DNA of 64,000 nt, taken from positions 1 to 64,000 of IMG/VR virus record IMGVR_UViG_3300026519_000009, one strand, 5' to 3'. Made by a program: the position numbers and the translations under genes. This document shows positions 51,907 through 59,444 of the stretch, in pieces. This stretch comes from a virus. The notes beneath the pieces were generated by a model. It saw nothing but the letters and a program-made list of their open reading frames with translations. It had not been told where the DNA came from and ran no database searches. Numbering within the stretch: the first letter of the stretch is position 1; each line of letters opens with the position of its first letter.

Positions 51907-52167
51907 CTAGTCGGCGGAGGGAGAATCTTCTGCGTCAGCAGAAGATTCTCCCTCCGCACTAAGCTCTGCACGTACTTTATTGATAATTTGTTGCGAAAGT
52001 GTTTCTTTTGCCGCAATATATCGAGTCAATTCATCCCGTACCACCACTTCCTGCCGTTGCCAATCATTATACATTTCGACCAATCCTTGAATTTCTTCAC
52101 TCAGACTATCAACCGCATATGGCTTTTCATCAATTGTAAGTACCTTAATATCCACTACTTTTTGCAT
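51907..52167 (-). CDS. DUF6447-like small phage protein
   Basis: 86 residues from the ATG at 52167, with TAGGAGA upstream. VVDIKVLTIDEKPYAVDSLS, then a helical stretch EEIQGLVEMYNDWQRQEVVV, fits the layout of DUF6447-type T4-like proteins (function unknown). The last 16 residues are encoded inside a perfect 20-bp palindrome and read as Glu/Ser/Asp/Ala; they are probably disordered. A terminator follows. Confidence 0.7.
   Translation of the reverse strand: MQKVVDIKVLTIDEKPYAVDSLSEEIQGLVEMYNDWQRQEVVVRDELTRYIAAKETLSQQIINKVRAELSAEGESSADAEDSPSAD
51914..51957. repeat. 20-bp perfect palindrome inside the end of a gene
   Basis: GCGGAGGGAGAATCTTCTGC (51914-51933) pairs with 51938-51957 around GTCA. 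It is in the coding end of the 51907-52167 gene and has no sequence relation to the cassette hairpins. Confidence 0.85.
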
Positions 52168-52254
52168 CTTCAATCTCCTAATATTATAATTATATATTCA
52201 ACGCTTTATTTTACCACTGTATTGCTACAAATATCAATCTTTTTTTTTCATTTA

Positions 52255-53574
52255 TTACACATTCGGTAACGTGTTAAACATATGGTCGGCATCCGACAAA
52301 TCAACACCAGGCGGTGCATCGGATGGTTTTTTCTTCTTAAAAATAAGTTGATCGGAGGCGGCTGTATCATCATCCACTATCCTTAAATATTTATTATCCC
52401 ATTTTAAATGAATATGATCACCAACACCATCGCTATTTCGTGTTTTTTGTAAAATAAATATAATTTTTTCCATTGCACGCATCTCATCCGTCATTATTAT
52501 TGAGAAATAAGTATCAGCGACCTGTATTTTACTAAGACCACCAGCAATTTGACTATGATTATGTGATGGTGCTTCAATTGCACTACGATTAAGTTGGGAA
52601 GCGGTTGCAATAAACATATCGTAATCTATACCAATTTGTCGTAACTGTTCGGAACATAATTTATCTTTTTGAAACACATTATCAGCGGATATTGCTTCAT
52701 TTGCCCCCATATTATCAAGATAATCAAGAACGATCATATCCGGTATTCGTTTGTTTCTTAACTCAAATTCTTTTAAATATGCACGAATATCATTGGCGCT
52801 AGTTTCGGTTGGCATCTGTACGATATCTAACGCCCCGATGTTTTTACCGGCCTTTGTTACCGTTTTGGTTATTTCATCTACATGTTCTTTCCAAACTTTC
52901 CTAGAAATACCGGTGTACATTGTGTCAAATCTACTGCCTATTACATCTTCTGATAATTCAAGTGATATGTATAAAACGTCAAGTCCTCTATTTACAAAAT
53001 TTAATGCTAAATTGGCCAAAGTAATAGACTTACCGCCACCGGAATTCGCGGAAACTAATAATAATTCTTTTCGTGAAATACCACCAAATAATGCATCATC
53101 CAGTTTAGACCATCCGGTCGGTGATGTCTGCGTGCCTATTAAATTTCGTTGTAGTCGTTCTTCTACGCTTGAAAAATATGATAATCCAAGATTTTTTGAC
53201 AGTGATATTTGTGACGCGGCTAACATTACGGCAGCTGCTTCTGCATGTTTCGCATCGTTAGTAATTAGTTCAACGGCAATAATTACTGCTTCTTCCATCG
53301 CTCGCTTTTGGCAAAACTCTTCTATTTCATCTGCACAATATGAAACTTGATCCGTTGTTATTTCATGCATTCGCAACAACATGCCAGTTTCCGCTTCAAT
53401 TTGTTTTGTATTAGGTGTAGTGGAATACTCATTAAAGTATTTAACTATAAACATAATGACCCTTTGATATTCAGGATCAAAGTAAGTTGCTTTGATTATC
53501 CCTTGACACATAGCATATGTGTCCGGTGATGAAATCAGCAATTCTATTAAGAATTTTTGTTTAGTATTATCCAT
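52255..53574 (-). CDS. replicative DNA helicase, gp41/DnaB-like
   Basis: 439 residues. The N-terminal helical domain (about 1-150) is followed by a RecA-type core: TGWSKLDDALFGGISRKELL (about 156-175), Walker A SANSGGGKS (about 179-187), LYISLELSEDVIGSR, Walker B MIVLDYLDNMG (about 281-291), and the ATASQLNRSAIEAPSHNHSQ segment typical of DnaB family. It unwinds DNA at the fork. The neighbouring primase or loader is not in the window. Confidence 0.9.
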   Translation of the reverse strand: MDNTKQKFLIELLISSPDTYAMCQGIIKATYFDPEYQRVIMFIVKYFNEYSTTPNTKQIEAETGMLLRMHEITTDQVSYCADEIEEFCQKRAMEEAVIIAVELITNDAKHAEAAAVMLAASQISLSKNLGLSYFSSVEERLQRNLIGTQTSPTGWSKLDDALFGGISRKELLLVSANSGGGKSITLANLALNFVNRGLDVLYISLELSEDVIGSRFDTMYTGISRKVWKEHVDEITKTVTKAGKNIGALDIVQMPTETSANDIRAYLKEFELRNKRIPDMIVLDYLDNMGANEAISADNVFQKDKLCSEQLRQIGIDYDMFIATASQLNRSAIEAPSHNHSQIAGGLSKIQVADTYFSIIMTDEMRAMEKIIFILQKTRNSDGVGDHIHLKWDNKYLRIVDDDTAASDQLIFKKKKPSDAPPGVDLSDADHMFNTLPNV

Positions 53575-53584
53575 TTTTTATTAT

Positions 53585-53651
53585 TTTTTATCCAAGTTGC
53601 TGGAATACCACTTCCAAATCGGCGATCTGATTTGAAACCGACCACTTCAAT
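53585..53651. repeat. degenerate hairpin cassette, copy 20
   Basis: TTATCCAAGTTGCTGGAATA, CCACTTCCAAATCGGCGATC, a rearranged right arm (TTTGAAACCGACC) and ACTTCAA. The promoter half reads GGATAAAAAATA toward the helicase gene. Confidence 0.7.
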
Positions 53652-53653
53652 TT

Positions 53654-54661
53654 CTAAATATTTCGTATAGCGGGATATATAGTTTTTATAGCTGCCTCAT
53701 CGATGAAAAATTCACCATTATCGTAAACCAGTGCAAATTGATTCATTGTTGGGGTTATATCAGTAACATCTACATATATACCGGTATCCTTATCTACCGT
53801 AGCAAAGGGTGGATTTGACATAAGCAACAACACCTCATTTTTCTCTATACTTCTGGTATTCGGCGGACTACCCGAACATTCGGTTATGGTATCATATGTA
53901 AACGTAGAACCATTACCAACAATATCATCTTGTATTGATTGATATATCCCTTGATAGCTCCGCACCGTATATATTTTACCCTTAATGACCACACTATCAA
54001 AATCACTCCATGGTGATACCGAATTAAGCAAGGATTCGCTTACATTTGAATACAGGTGCTGTTCCGTATTTCCCGTTGCGGTAGTAAAGGATACCATTAT
54101 TCCGACATTTGCGCAAGTGCCTATGGTAGGGACTCGCGTGGCGATAGTGATTTCGCCACCAATGGAAATTTGTCGGCGCGACCGTATGGAGGCTGATTCT
54201 ATAGTAGTGGAAGATAATATATCGGGGGGGGACTGTCTAGCCACAAGCTGTGCAACCCCAGACCATTGACGATCAAATACCAACATAATATTATTTGAAT
54301 CGACTATTATGACATCTGTCGGTGATATTTCAACCATATTATTAATATCCGTTTCTGTTGGTATATTAACAAATACCGAAATTGCGGGCGTGGTACCAAG
54401 ATTATGTGGAATAGTCCATGTGGAGCGTGCAATAACTTGTGTATGATCATATAAAACACGACGGGGAAGCCACTCGTCCAGTCCAAATACGGGGGTTGAT
54501 ACACCAGCTTGGGTAAAGTCGGACATTAAATCAATTTGATACAATGAACCACGACAACCATGCGTAATAGTACAACGATTTATATTTTCAATACCATCGA
54601 TGATACGAACGTATTCCTTTTCCCGTTTACACACATCGCATCTATATAAAACAACTGCCAT
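53654..54661 (-). CDS. zinc-ribbon-headed virion protein
   Basis: 335 residues. The N-terminus has a zinc-ribbon-like YRCDVCKREKEY...NRCTITHGCRGSLYQID (four Cys, about 7-40). About 65-135 reads LPRRVLYDHTQVIARSTWTI, then PHNLGTTPAISVFVNIP, a pattern I know from unnamed structural proteins of large phages. The remainder is beta-rich. A tail or fibre-attachment role is inferred. Confidence 0.7.
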   Translation of the reverse strand: MAVVLYRCDVCKREKEYVRIIDGIENINRCTITHGCRGSLYQIDLMSDFTQAGVSTPVFGLDEWLPRRVLYDHTQVIARSTWTIPHNLGTTPAISVFVNIPTETDINNMVEISPTDVIIVDSNNIMLVFDRQWSGVAQLVARQSPPDILSSTTIESASIRSRRQISIGGEITIATRVPTIGTCANVGIMVSFTTATGNTEQHLYSNVSESLLNSVSPWSDFDSVVIKGKIYTVRSYQGIYQSIQDDIVGNGSTFTYDTITECSGSPPNTRSIEKNEVLLLMSNPPFATVDKDTGIYVDVTDITPTMNQFALVYDNGEFFIDEAAIKTIYPAIRNI

Positions 54662-54672
54662 ATTTCCCCCAA

Positions 54673-54975
54673 TTACGCCAATACAATATCGGACACTTGC
54701 TGTAAATAAGCATCAATCATTGGCTGTGGAACTGTTGTTACTTCTGACATAATTGCGGTCTTTAACATTTTTACCGTAGTTTCCGTAGTAAACTCTGGAT
54801 TATTTGCACTTACCATAAATGGTAACATGCCCAATGATACAGAACCATCTGGCGACTGCTGCATAACCAATACCCTAGCCCTTTCAAGCATATAGTAAGT
54901 ACTATTATCTTCTACGAGAGTTGCAATTACTTCTTCACCGCTGATTGTTTTAAGTGCCAATACTGTTGTTGTCAT
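54673..54975 (-). CDS. Sm-like-fold small phage protein
   Basis: 100 residues. VLALKTISGEEVIATLVEDN, then YYMLERARVLVMQQ and SLGMLPFMVSANNPEFTT, has the strand pattern of small Sm-like beta barrels conserved in T4-like phages. The C-terminus is helical. The function is unknown. It lies 11 nt before the zinc-ribbon virion gene. Confidence 0.65.
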   Translation of the reverse strand: MTTTVLALKTISGEEVIATLVEDNSTYYMLERARVLVMQQSPDGSVSLGMLPFMVSANNPEFTTETTVKMLKTAIMSEVTTVPQPMIDAYLQQVSDIVLA

Positions 54976-55016
54976 CCTTATCTCCTATTTATTATTATAA
55001 ACATATAATATCAATT

Positions 55017-55583
55017 CTAACTATTGGTTGTCAAGTGCGCATAGTTACTAATCGTGGTGACACGGAGCGCATAGTAATATGGTATCCCATATAATATTAT
55101 TTCAGCACCGCTGGATATTCCTTCGGATAGCTGTTCGGTTGAATAATTAAACCGCAATAAATCTTCAAATATCATCGTTCCGCTTGTTTCACCAAGCTTA
55201 TTGAATATTGATTCAAATATTGGTTCGTAACAGTTGGTTGAATCGTTAACCGCCTTGCTGTACATATATCGAAACCCATTGGGTGGAAACACATAAAACA
55301 ACTCATTTTCATTTTCATAAATATCTTCCACCCCACCAATGGCAAATACTGCTCGTTCTCTCAGGTTATACAGTTGTTCCTTAAATACTGAATTAAAAAC
55401 CTTACCGAATTTCGTCGTATTATTGTGCTTACGGACTTTGATTTTTTGAAAGTCATCGTGTGTATTGGGTAAGTACTTGAACAATGGCATACCATTTGCT
55501 TCCAATAAAAACTGGGAACAATTGGTTTTGATTCGACGAATGTTGCTAATTTCGTTTATTTGTAATAATGGTTGTACGCGCAT
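55017..55583 (-). CDS. conserved-type phage protein of unknown function
   Basis: 188 residues from MRVQPLLQINEISNIRRIKT. Segments NGMPLFKYLPNTHDDFQKIK, VRKHNNTTKFGKVFNSVFKE and LRERAVFAIGG suggest a compact alpha/beta protein; FYVFPPNGFRYMYSKAV lies near 92. No family is recognised. GGATAAATA ends 6 nt before the ATG, so it is almost leaderless. Confidence 0.65.
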   Translation of the reverse strand: MRVQPLLQINEISNIRRIKTNCSQFLLEANGMPLFKYLPNTHDDFQKIKVRKHNNTTKFGKVFNSVFKEQLYNLRERAVFAIGGVEDIYENENELFYVFPPNGFRYMYSKAVNDSTNCYEPIFESIFNKLGETSGTMIFEDLLRFNYSTEQLSEGISSGAEIILYGIPYYYALRVTTISNYAHLTTNS

Positions 55584-55589
55584 AAAACC

Positions 55590-55598
55590 TATTTATCC
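55590..55598 (-). promoter_or_regulatory. late-promoter-like GGATAAATA
   Basis: GGATAAATA, GGTTTT, ATG of the 55017-55583 gene. Confidence 0.5.
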
Positions 55599-55667
55599 AA
55601 GTTGCAGCAATACCACTTCCGATTTCAGCTTGCCGATTTGGAAATGGTATTGCTACAATTTGGGTAA
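55590..55667. repeat. inverted left-end/left-end cassette, copy 21
   Basis: TATTTATCCAAGTTGCAGCA on one side and TTGCTACAATTTGGGTAACT on the other: two left ends flank an imperfect stem (ATACCACTTCC...GGAAATGGTAT). Only the left-facing promoter is intact. Confidence 0.75.
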
Positions 55668-55704
55668 CTAACAATAGTCAATCAAACACTAATCCAGACA
55701 ACGA

Positions 55705-56166
55705 TCACTTCCAACGCAACTCACCACCAATATTTTTGGGCATCCCATCTAAAGATTTAAGATGATTATTCATACACAAGAACGTTCCTCCCACTGAGGT
55801 CGGCGCACCGTCTAATGTTATTAATTCATTATCATAGCAAAAAAAACTACCATTAACCTCATATGGTGAATATTCTAAGCTGGATAATAAGTTAAATGAA
55901 CAATTAAAACCACCTTCTACTTCGTGCGGGCTACCTTTTAATGATGTCAATTTGTTACCTGAGCAGTTAAAATCACCATACACCGTTCGAAATTGCACTG
56001 GGATTTCGGTCAAATAACGATGACAAATGTTTACGTTACCATTTACGATAACACTACCGTTATCGCAAATAATATAGTTTTTTATTTTCATATTTTCAAG
56101 CCAGCGCATAATATCGCACACTGGCTTGAAATCCGTTCCGGAGGTATCAGGCATGTTCATCATCAT
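55705..56166 (-). CDS. leucine-rich-repeat-like protein, paralogue 1
   Basis: 153 residues. After a helical start (IMRWLENMKIKNYIICDNGS) come repeats of the type FNCSGNKLTSLKGSPHEVEG, about 21 residues each (about 70-150), a phage form of leucine-rich repeats with CS.N.L..L.G.P spacing. It is a close paralogue of the 58858-59358 protein. Such repeats usually bind proteins. It overlaps the end of the PcfJ-like gene by 20 nt. Confidence 0.75.
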   Translation of the reverse strand: MMMNMPDTSGTDFKPVCDIMRWLENMKIKNYIICDNGSVIVNGNVNICHRYLTEIPVQFRTVYGDFNCSGNKLTSLKGSPHEVEGGFNCSFNLLSSLEYSPYEVNGSFFCYDNELITLDGAPTSVGGTFLCMNNHLKSLDGMPKNIGGELRWK

Positions 56167-57148
56167 GCTCTTTCATTCCCCCAAAGTGTCTGGATTCTGT
56201 CACAGATATATTATGCTTTTTGAAATATTTTCGAATATCAGCATGGTGTTTGGTAACAATGGTACTACCATGTTTACCCTTTACCTGCGTTGCCTTTCCG
56301 TTAACCAGCTCAATTGTTGCGATTGGGACCATTAGTTTATTCCGAGCACTGTAAATTTTTGCCTTGCCCTTTTCAATATCAGAACCATACGAAGCAACGC
56401 AATGTTTCATTAATGTACCTTCGACCTTAGCACTCTCCCGTGTCAGTAATTTTACAACTGTTATTGTTTCAAAATCATCATCTTCAACCGTAAAGTCTTT
56501 GCCTTCAACCAAGTTATCTATCATTTCTTGTGCCAGCGCAGCGTCAACTATTTCGGATTGTTGCACCGTGTATTCGTGCCATGCTATTGACCGCTTTAGC
56601 GCTTCCGGGAAATGTAGTTTTGATATATCACGAACTTGAAAGGCTAATGGACAAATAACACTTTCCTCATATCCCGCCTGTGCGTTTGCTAATAAAAAAT
56701 CATGCACGTTACTGATGACATTTGTTAGTTTTAATATTCTGAACATTCGTCCTGCTGAAAACACAACAACATCATCAATCGCTTCTTGTGCAAATTCAGG
56801 AAATAATGCCAAAGCGGTTTGCATTGAAATGTTGTTGCTTTTTGTTGAAACTAATGTGGTCAGATATTCCTTTAATGGGACAAAAAACATTTCTTGAAAT
56901 TTTTCAGGGTTCATCATGTCATTCGTGATATCAATTGCACCACGTCTGACCCAATTATAAAAATTGTGTTTAAACCAATATCGTACATCATCAGTTGTTC
57001 GAGAATTACAAATTTTATTGTCAATAAAGCGTTCTATAATATGTTGACACGTATTGATATGGTCGATTTCAATGCCATCGTTATTTGCTATTGTGATTTT
57101 TACATTACCAGAATTGACAATATTCGGACATTTTTTCATAGCTTTCAT
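56147..57148 (-). CDS. PcfJ-like domain protein
   Basis: 333 residues. The C-terminal part (about 250-320) has LLTRESAKVEGTLMKHCVAS, then YSARNKLMVPIATIELVNGK and KGKHGSTI, which fits the PcfJ-like pattern (EG--M-HCV-SY ... P-ATIE---G---Q--GK). PcfJ-like proteins occur on plasmids and phages; their function is unclear. The N-terminal 230 residues are helical and unrecognised. Confidence 0.7.
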   Translation of the reverse strand: MKAMKKCPNIVNSGNVKITIANNDGIEIDHINTCQHIIERFIDNKICNSRTTDDVRYWFKHNFYNWVRRGAIDITNDMMNPEKFQEMFFVPLKEYLTTLVSTKSNNISMQTALALFPEFAQEAIDDVVVFSAGRMFRILKLTNVISNVHDFLLANAQAGYEESVICPLAFQVRDISKLHFPEALKRSIAWHEYTVQQSEIVDAALAQEMIDNLVEGKDFTVEDDDFETITVVKLLTRESAKVEGTLMKHCVASYGSDIEKGKAKIYSARNKLMVPIATIELVNGKATQVKGKHGSTIVTKHHADIRKYFKKHNISVTESRHFGGMKEHDDEHA

Positions 57149-57177
57149 AGATACATTCCATAAGTAGTTGAATTAAA

Positions 57178-57526
57178 TTGAAGTGACCACCATCAAATCA
57201 GCGAGCTGTGTTTGGTGGTGGATTCGCACAACGGTCGCCCATTGTGTTTTCTGCATTTCCACAGACCCCTGCTAGTAGCGCTTGGTTTCCCAAGCTGAGA
57301 ATGTTCGTTGCTACATTTACATTGCAATCATGCATTGTTTCACACCCGGAGCATGTACATTCTCTTATTCCAAGACCTGAACTACCTTACTGATAATAAC
57401 ATAGTTAAATGTCAAGTCAAGAATTAAATTCACTTAATCATTGTGTGTTTAATATGTTGCCTGTCCAACCACCATCAAATCAGCACGATGATTTGATGGT
57501 GGTTGGACAGGCAACTTGGATAAATA
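57178..57526 (-). mobile_element. tnpB element remnant D
   Basis: Read leftward: left end GAATATTTATCCAAGTTGCC, a perfect 27-bp stem (57456-57482 with 57489-57515), the ATTAAACACACAATGATTAA inner signature and the promoter. Then fragments of the tnpB C-terminus (the region coding GLGIREWTCSGC-like residues, decayed) lead to the right-end hairpin at 57186-57220 and CACTTCAA. It fills most of the gap 57149-57448. Confidence 0.75.
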
Positions 57527-57880
57527 TTCAATAACAGCCTCTTCGTCTATTGTTAGTGATCCACTTGCATTGGCGCGGCGCAACGTAGTTTCAAAGGTCA
57601 TTATCATTTCTTTTGAGTTTATATATTCTAATATGATTTCACACGCGGCGCGTGTGAAATCATATTGTGAATTGTCCTCATCATGTTTGTAGTCAATTGC
57701 CAACGCCGCCATAAACATGATATTTTGTACCACTGGCACCGTGGTTGGCATTAAAGTGAACCATCCAGGATCATTTTTAATAAAATTGGTGTATAAAATT
57801 TTATCATCATCCGTTAATGGCACGCAGCTTGACATTTGTTTAACAAATCGTTCTTCATATGTTTTTTGCAATGCAGTCAT
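57449..57880 (-). CDS. hypothetical protein with C-terminus supplied by a mobile element
   Basis: 143 residues, helical (KILYTNFIKNDPGWFTLMPT, then YDFTRAACEIILEYINSKEM). The function is unknown. The last 25 or so residues (LSKLPVQPPSNHRADLMVVG and the next five) are encoded by the left end and hairpin of element D, so the insertion replaced the original stop. The body before it looks like an intact protein. Confidence 0.65.
   Translation of the reverse strand: MTALQKTYEERFVKQMSSCVPLTDDDKILYTNFIKNDPGWFTLMPTTVPVVQNIMFMAALAIDYKHDEDNSQYDFTRAACEIILEYINSKEMIMTFETTLRRANASGSLTIDEEAVIEYLSKLPVQPPSNHRADLMVVGQATY
57518..57526 (+). promoter_or_regulatory. GGATAAATA pointing antisense into a gene
   Basis: The left end of element D faces outward, opposite to the 57449-57880 gene. 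If active it would make antisense RNA to that gene. Confidence 0.35.
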
Positions 57881-57994
57881 ATTATATCCGATAGTTGCAT
57901 TTTGAATATGAATATATTGTAAACTATTACAATATATTATTCAATGGTTTTGGACTATATATTTCACTTGTTCTACTAGATTCCAATAAAATCC

Positions 57995-58059
57995 ATTATC
58001 CAAGTTGCCGAAATACCACTACCAAATCAGCAAGCTGAATTTGGAAATGGTCGCTTCAA
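57995..58059. repeat. hairpin cassette, copy 23
   Basis: TTATCCAAGTTGCCGAAATA, CCACTACCAAATCAGC...GCTGAATTTGGAAATGG with one mismatch, then TCGCTTCAA. The promoter half reads GGATAATGG. Confidence 0.8.
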
Positions 58060-58069
58060 TATGTCAATA

Positions 58070-58846
58070 TTAATGTTTTGGTTGCCAACGTTCTAAATAC
58101 TGCCCGATATCGAATAACACCGAATTTACATTGTGAAATAACCAACTGTTGTTATTGGGTTGGCGTGACCCATGTTGGTCTAATGCACCGAACACGGCTG
58201 TGCTTTGTTCAGCATCCCATATATACCATTGCACTATTTCTAGGTTCCGTTCGGTTATTATTTTATGTAGTTCAGTCTGACCGGTTTTATGAATAAAGAC
58301 CCCTATTATATTGGGCGAACTAGATTTCATTCTATATAAAATGAATATGGGCGTGATTTCCTTAGCCGCGTTGATTTTAGATTGCACGGTTTTGCCCAAA
58401 AAACCGGGCCAACCACCATTTTTCGTAAAATCACGATAGCCACGAATTGGATTTCTTGGTATCCCTTCGGGTATGTTACCCTTGTCAAATTCTATTTTGA
58501 ATTCTTCGATTGTTTTTAGGCCAAGTTTATGTATTAAGGCCACCGCATCCCAATATGGCATTCGCTTGGCGCGTGTAACCGCGTGTGGCGCGTCCGCTGA
58601 GAATATGTTGTTGGTATCTAAAAACGTATTCCAGTTATCCCATTCTATATAAACCTCACTTGGATTTGCAGGCATTCCACCCGGTTTATAGTTACGTATC
58701 CATGTCCGGTATTGGCGGTATGATTTAATGCCTACCCGTCTTGCATATTGCGCAGCAAGGTCATATGGCATCCACCTCCAGTCTTTTGGTTTGCTATTTT
58801 CCAATGCTTTGGGAAGATATGTGCGTGATTTGCGTTTTTTAACCAT
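58070..58846 (-). CDS. protein with integrase-repeat-like units
   Basis: 258 residues. Two copies of a pattern I know as the phage-integrase repeat are seen. One is at about 26-77 (MPYDLAAQYARRVGIKSYRQ, ending EVYIEWDNWNTFLD). The other is at about 95-152 (MPYWDAVALIHKLGLKTIEE, ending GGWPGFLGK). These units accompany integrases and nucleases and probably bind DNA. The C-terminal 100 residues (ITPIFILYRMKSSSPNIIGV) form an unrecognised alpha/beta domain. No integrase catalytic Tyr region is visible. Confidence 0.65.
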   Translation of the reverse strand: MVKKRKSRTYLPKALENSKPKDWRWMPYDLAAQYARRVGIKSYRQYRTWIRNYKPGGMPANPSEVYIEWDNWNTFLDTNNIFSADAPHAVTRAKRMPYWDAVALIHKLGLKTIEEFKIEFDKGNIPEGIPRNPIRGYRDFTKNGGWPGFLGKTVQSKINAAKEITPIFILYRMKSSSPNIIGVFIHKTGQTELHKIITERNLEIVQWYIWDAEQSTAVFGALDQHGSRQPNNNSWLFHNVNSVLFDIGQYLERWQPKH

Positions 58847-58857
58847 ATAATTACCAA

Positions 58858-59358
58858 CTAATTGTTGTGTGAATTAATGAACAGTCCGCCAATAATTGTG
58901 GTTGCGCGATGTGATTGTGGTAGTATATTAAATGAACAGTCAAAATCACCATCAATTTCTTGTGGTGATCCTGTCAACGATCTTAGGTTATTAGCATATA
59001 CATGAAAAAACTTTCCGACTTCGGATGGACCGCCAACTAATGAAGATATCATATTCATAGAACAATCAAAGCCACCAGCAACTTCCTTCGGCGCACCTAA
59101 TAATGAGTTCAGTTCGTTAAATGAACAATCAAAATCGCCACCGACTTCACGCGGTGAACCTTTTAGTGTGGTCAAGCTATTATTTGAGCAATTAAAATTA
59201 CCATAAACAATTCGGAACTGTACTGGTATTTCGACTAATCCTTTAAAATCTAAATAAACATCACCTTTCACCGTTACCGTACTTGTATCATTAATAGTAT
59301 AATTTATAATACCCATTTCATCAAGCCATCTTATAATTTCTTTTTTATTAGTCATCAT
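58858..59358 (-). CDS. leucine-rich-repeat-like protein, paralogue 2
   Basis: 166 residues, same layout as the 55705-56166 protein: IIRWLDEMGIINYTINDTST, then EIPVQFRIVYGNFNCSNNSL and repeats such as GDFDCSFNELNSLLGAPKEV. The frame runs to the end of a fifth repeat and stops early, at NSHNN. GGATAAATA ends 5 nt before the ATG, so the mRNA is predicted leaderless. Confidence 0.75.
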   Translation of the reverse strand: MMTNKKEIIRWLDEMGIINYTINDTSTVTVKGDVYLDFKGLVEIPVQFRIVYGNFNCSNNSLTTLKGSPREVGGDFDCSFNELNSLLGAPKEVAGGFDCSMNMISSLVGGPSEVGKFFHVYANNLRSLTGSPQEIDGDFDCSFNILPQSHRATTIIGGLFINSHNN

Positions 59359-59363
59359 ATTGA

Positions 59364-59372
59364 TATTTATCC
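59364..59372 (-). promoter_or_regulatory. GGATAAATA placing the ATG at +1
   Basis: GGATAAATA, TCAAT, ATG of the LRR-like gene; provided by the left end of element E. Confidence 0.55.
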
Positions 59373-59444
59373 AAGTTGCCGAAATACCACTTCCAAATTC
59401 ACGTGGTCGGTGGTATCTTTCGGTTCAAGTACTTGTTGACAAAC

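Noticed and set aside
58070-58846. Tyrosine recombinase
   Set aside because: Only integrase-repeat-like units are seen; the catalytic R-H-R-Y region is absent.
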